A stretch of 7,544 nucleotides of DNA from Draconibacterium sp. (GTDB lineage Bacteria; Bacteroidota; Bacteroidia; Bacteroidales; Prolixibacteraceae): the NCBI GenBank assembly GCA_015493625.1, contig WGCT01000302.1:1-7544 (forward strand), written 5' to 3'. Below are positions 6,385 to 7,544 of the stretch, one piece after another (the first letter of the stretch is position 1; every line of letters begins with the position of its first letter). The notes under the pieces are model-generated. The model searched no databases and was not told the origin of the DNA. It saw only the letters and a program-made list of their open reading frames with translations. Both the position numbers and the translations under genes were made by a program.

Positions 6385-7497
6385 ATGCAAATTCCTAAAA
6401 TATTGCGACAAGCAATCGACGAAGAGCAGACCGACTTTATTGTACAGCCACGGCGCACTTCCACAAAGAAAGGGTTGAAAAACAGCATCGTATTTTCTGT
6501 TTTATGGATAGGTATTCTTGTGGGATTTATATTAATTGGTGGCGACGATATCAAAAATGATTTCGACTTAACAGACATTAAAATACTAATGCTTCCTGTT
6601 ATCTGGATTTCAATTGGAGTAATCCCCACACTTTTCACCATCTATTCATACTATTTTAAAACACCCGATATTTTTTTTGCATCCACACCGACAAGGTTGA
6701 TTGTAAAAAATGCAAACAAAGTGAGGTCGATTGACTGGGAACAATTTACAGGAGAAATTATAAACGGAGGGTCGAGAGAAGATGCCGATCTGACTCTTGT
6801 ATTACGTACCGGTTATATGAAAACAGAGGAGAGAAACGGCACAAAAACAGAACGGTTCGTACATAGTAAAATTGAGATGTCGGGCATCGAAGAGTCGGAA
6901 AAAGTAGAGCGCGTTTGCAGAAACCGGATTTCGGAAAACTTAGTAAGCCACAACAGAGTAGTGCCAGATAAAAAAGAAGAAACTATTGTTGGGTCGTTAG
7001 ATAACTTTTTAAAAGGAGAAAACCCTGAATTTAAAGTTCATGCATCGAGAAGGCGGCCACTCTCCGAATCGGTTATGCTTGCCGGTGGCGGCCTATTAAT
7101 GGGAGTTACCATACTTGTAATTTCATTCAACGATTTCTCGTGGATACTGGCACTGTTTATACCACTCGGATTTGCCCTTTTTGGCTACGGCATTTATACT
7201 TTGTTCGAAGGTGGAGGTACATTTGCTGCCATGCCAAAAGAGTTAATCGAAGAGTTTAAAGGTAAAATAACCATTACTCCGTGGCACGAGTATTCGGGCG
7301 ATATTTCGGTAAACCTCGAGGCCGGAAAGGCAAGTGTTATCTTGGGTAAAAAAGCAATAAGTTCCGGTTATTCAAGCGACAATAATATGGGATATATTCC
7401 TGAAGATACCAGTATTTTAGGCATTACAAATGCTTTCGAAATTGGGAACATTTGCCGAAAGCGGATAAAAGAGAATGATTACTCGCCTGTAGAATAA
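6385..7497 (+). CDS. four-helix membrane protein with two PH-like repeats
   Basis: This 370-residue inner-membrane protein has no signal peptide and four predicted helices in two hairpins (about 33-53, 66-90, 228-248 and 252-272). Each hairpin is followed by a soluble domain. The domains align with each other: FASTPTRLI...DWEQFTGEI (98-125) against FAAMPKELI...PWHEYSGDI (280-307) without gaps, and VCRNRISEN (177-185) against ICRKRIKEN (356-364). The lead-ins DFIVQPRR and EFKVHASRR also match. The protein is therefore an internal tandem duplication. The pattern of a membrane hairpin followed by 'T-x-x-R-L-I' and an 'I-x-W' strand resembles bacterial PH (bPH/YdbS-like) proteins; this is a suggestion, not a firm assignment. 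The second copy lacks the Arg of the RLI motif (E286 instead). It begins 7 bases after the previous stop, so it is the last visible gene of the cassette. Function unknown; a membrane scaffold for the exported proteins is speculation. Confidence 0.87.
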   Translation: MQIPKILRQAIDEEQTDFIVQPRRTSTKKGLKNSIVFSVLWIGILVGFILIGGDDIKNDFDLTDIKILMLPVIWISIGVIPTLFTIYSYYFKTPDIFFASTPTRLIVKNANKVRSIDWEQFTGEIINGGSREDADLTLVLRTGYMKTEERNGTKTERFVHSKIEMSGIEESEKVERVCRNRISENLVSHNRVVPDKKEETIVGSLDNFLKGENPEFKVHASRRRPLSESVMLAGGGLLMGVTILVISFNDFSWILALFIPLGFALFGYGIYTLFEGGGTFAAMPKELIEEFKGKITITPWHEYSGDISVNLEAGKASVILGKKAISSGYSSDNNMGYIPEDTSILGITNAFEIGNICRKRIKENDYSPVE

Positions 7498-7529
7498 CCA
7501 ATGGTAACAGGATAAACAAAAATTGAATC

Positions 7530-7544
7530 CTGTCTCTTATACAC
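7530..7544 (+). other. Tn5/Nextera mosaic-end adapter remnant (probable artefact)
   Basis: The last 15 bases, CTGTCTCTTATACAC, are identical to the start of the Tn5 transposase mosaic end used in Nextera libraries. A match of this length exactly at the sequence end points to untrimmed adapter, not genomic DNA. The true genomic sequence probably stops near 7529. Confidence 0.9.

Overview
The window is AT-rich and carries eight genes, all on the + strand. It looks like Bacteroidota DNA, most likely class Bacteroidia. The evidence is a LytS-type kinase fused to a TPR-like N-terminus, LytTR regulators, a polylysine-bearing secreted OmpA-family protein of a type common in this phylum, and starts preceded by A-rich stretches rather than Shine-Dalgarno sequences. 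The genus cannot be fixed from the sequence alone.

Region 1 (1-2107) is regulatory. A 5'-truncated membrane histidine kinase (to 910) overlaps by 8 bases a LytTR-type response regulator (903-1652). After 104 bases comes a small protein consisting only of a LytTR DNA-binding domain (1757-2107). By hand count it matches the response regulator's own LytTR domain at 46 of 93 positions.

Region 2 (2193-7497) is an envelope cassette. It holds a secreted protein with a concanavalin-like middle and a C-terminal OmpA peptidoglycan-binding domain; a small helical lipoprotein; two exported proteins of unknown function (one with a DUF4412/LolA-like N-terminal half, one with two lipocalin-like repeats and a C-terminal beta domain); and a four-helix membrane protein built from two copies of a membrane-plus-PH-like unit. 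The gaps shrink along the cassette (87, 34, 23 and 7 bases), so the last four genes are probably one transcript, possibly with the OmpA gene at its head.

Inference: the kinase/regulator pair and the solo LytTR protein may control the envelope cassette. The sequence shows adjacency and common direction only; no convincing LytTR operator was found. No RNA gene, CRISPR array, insertion sequence or phage gene was seen. The last 15 bases match the Tn5/Nextera transposase mosaic end and are probably leftover library adapter.
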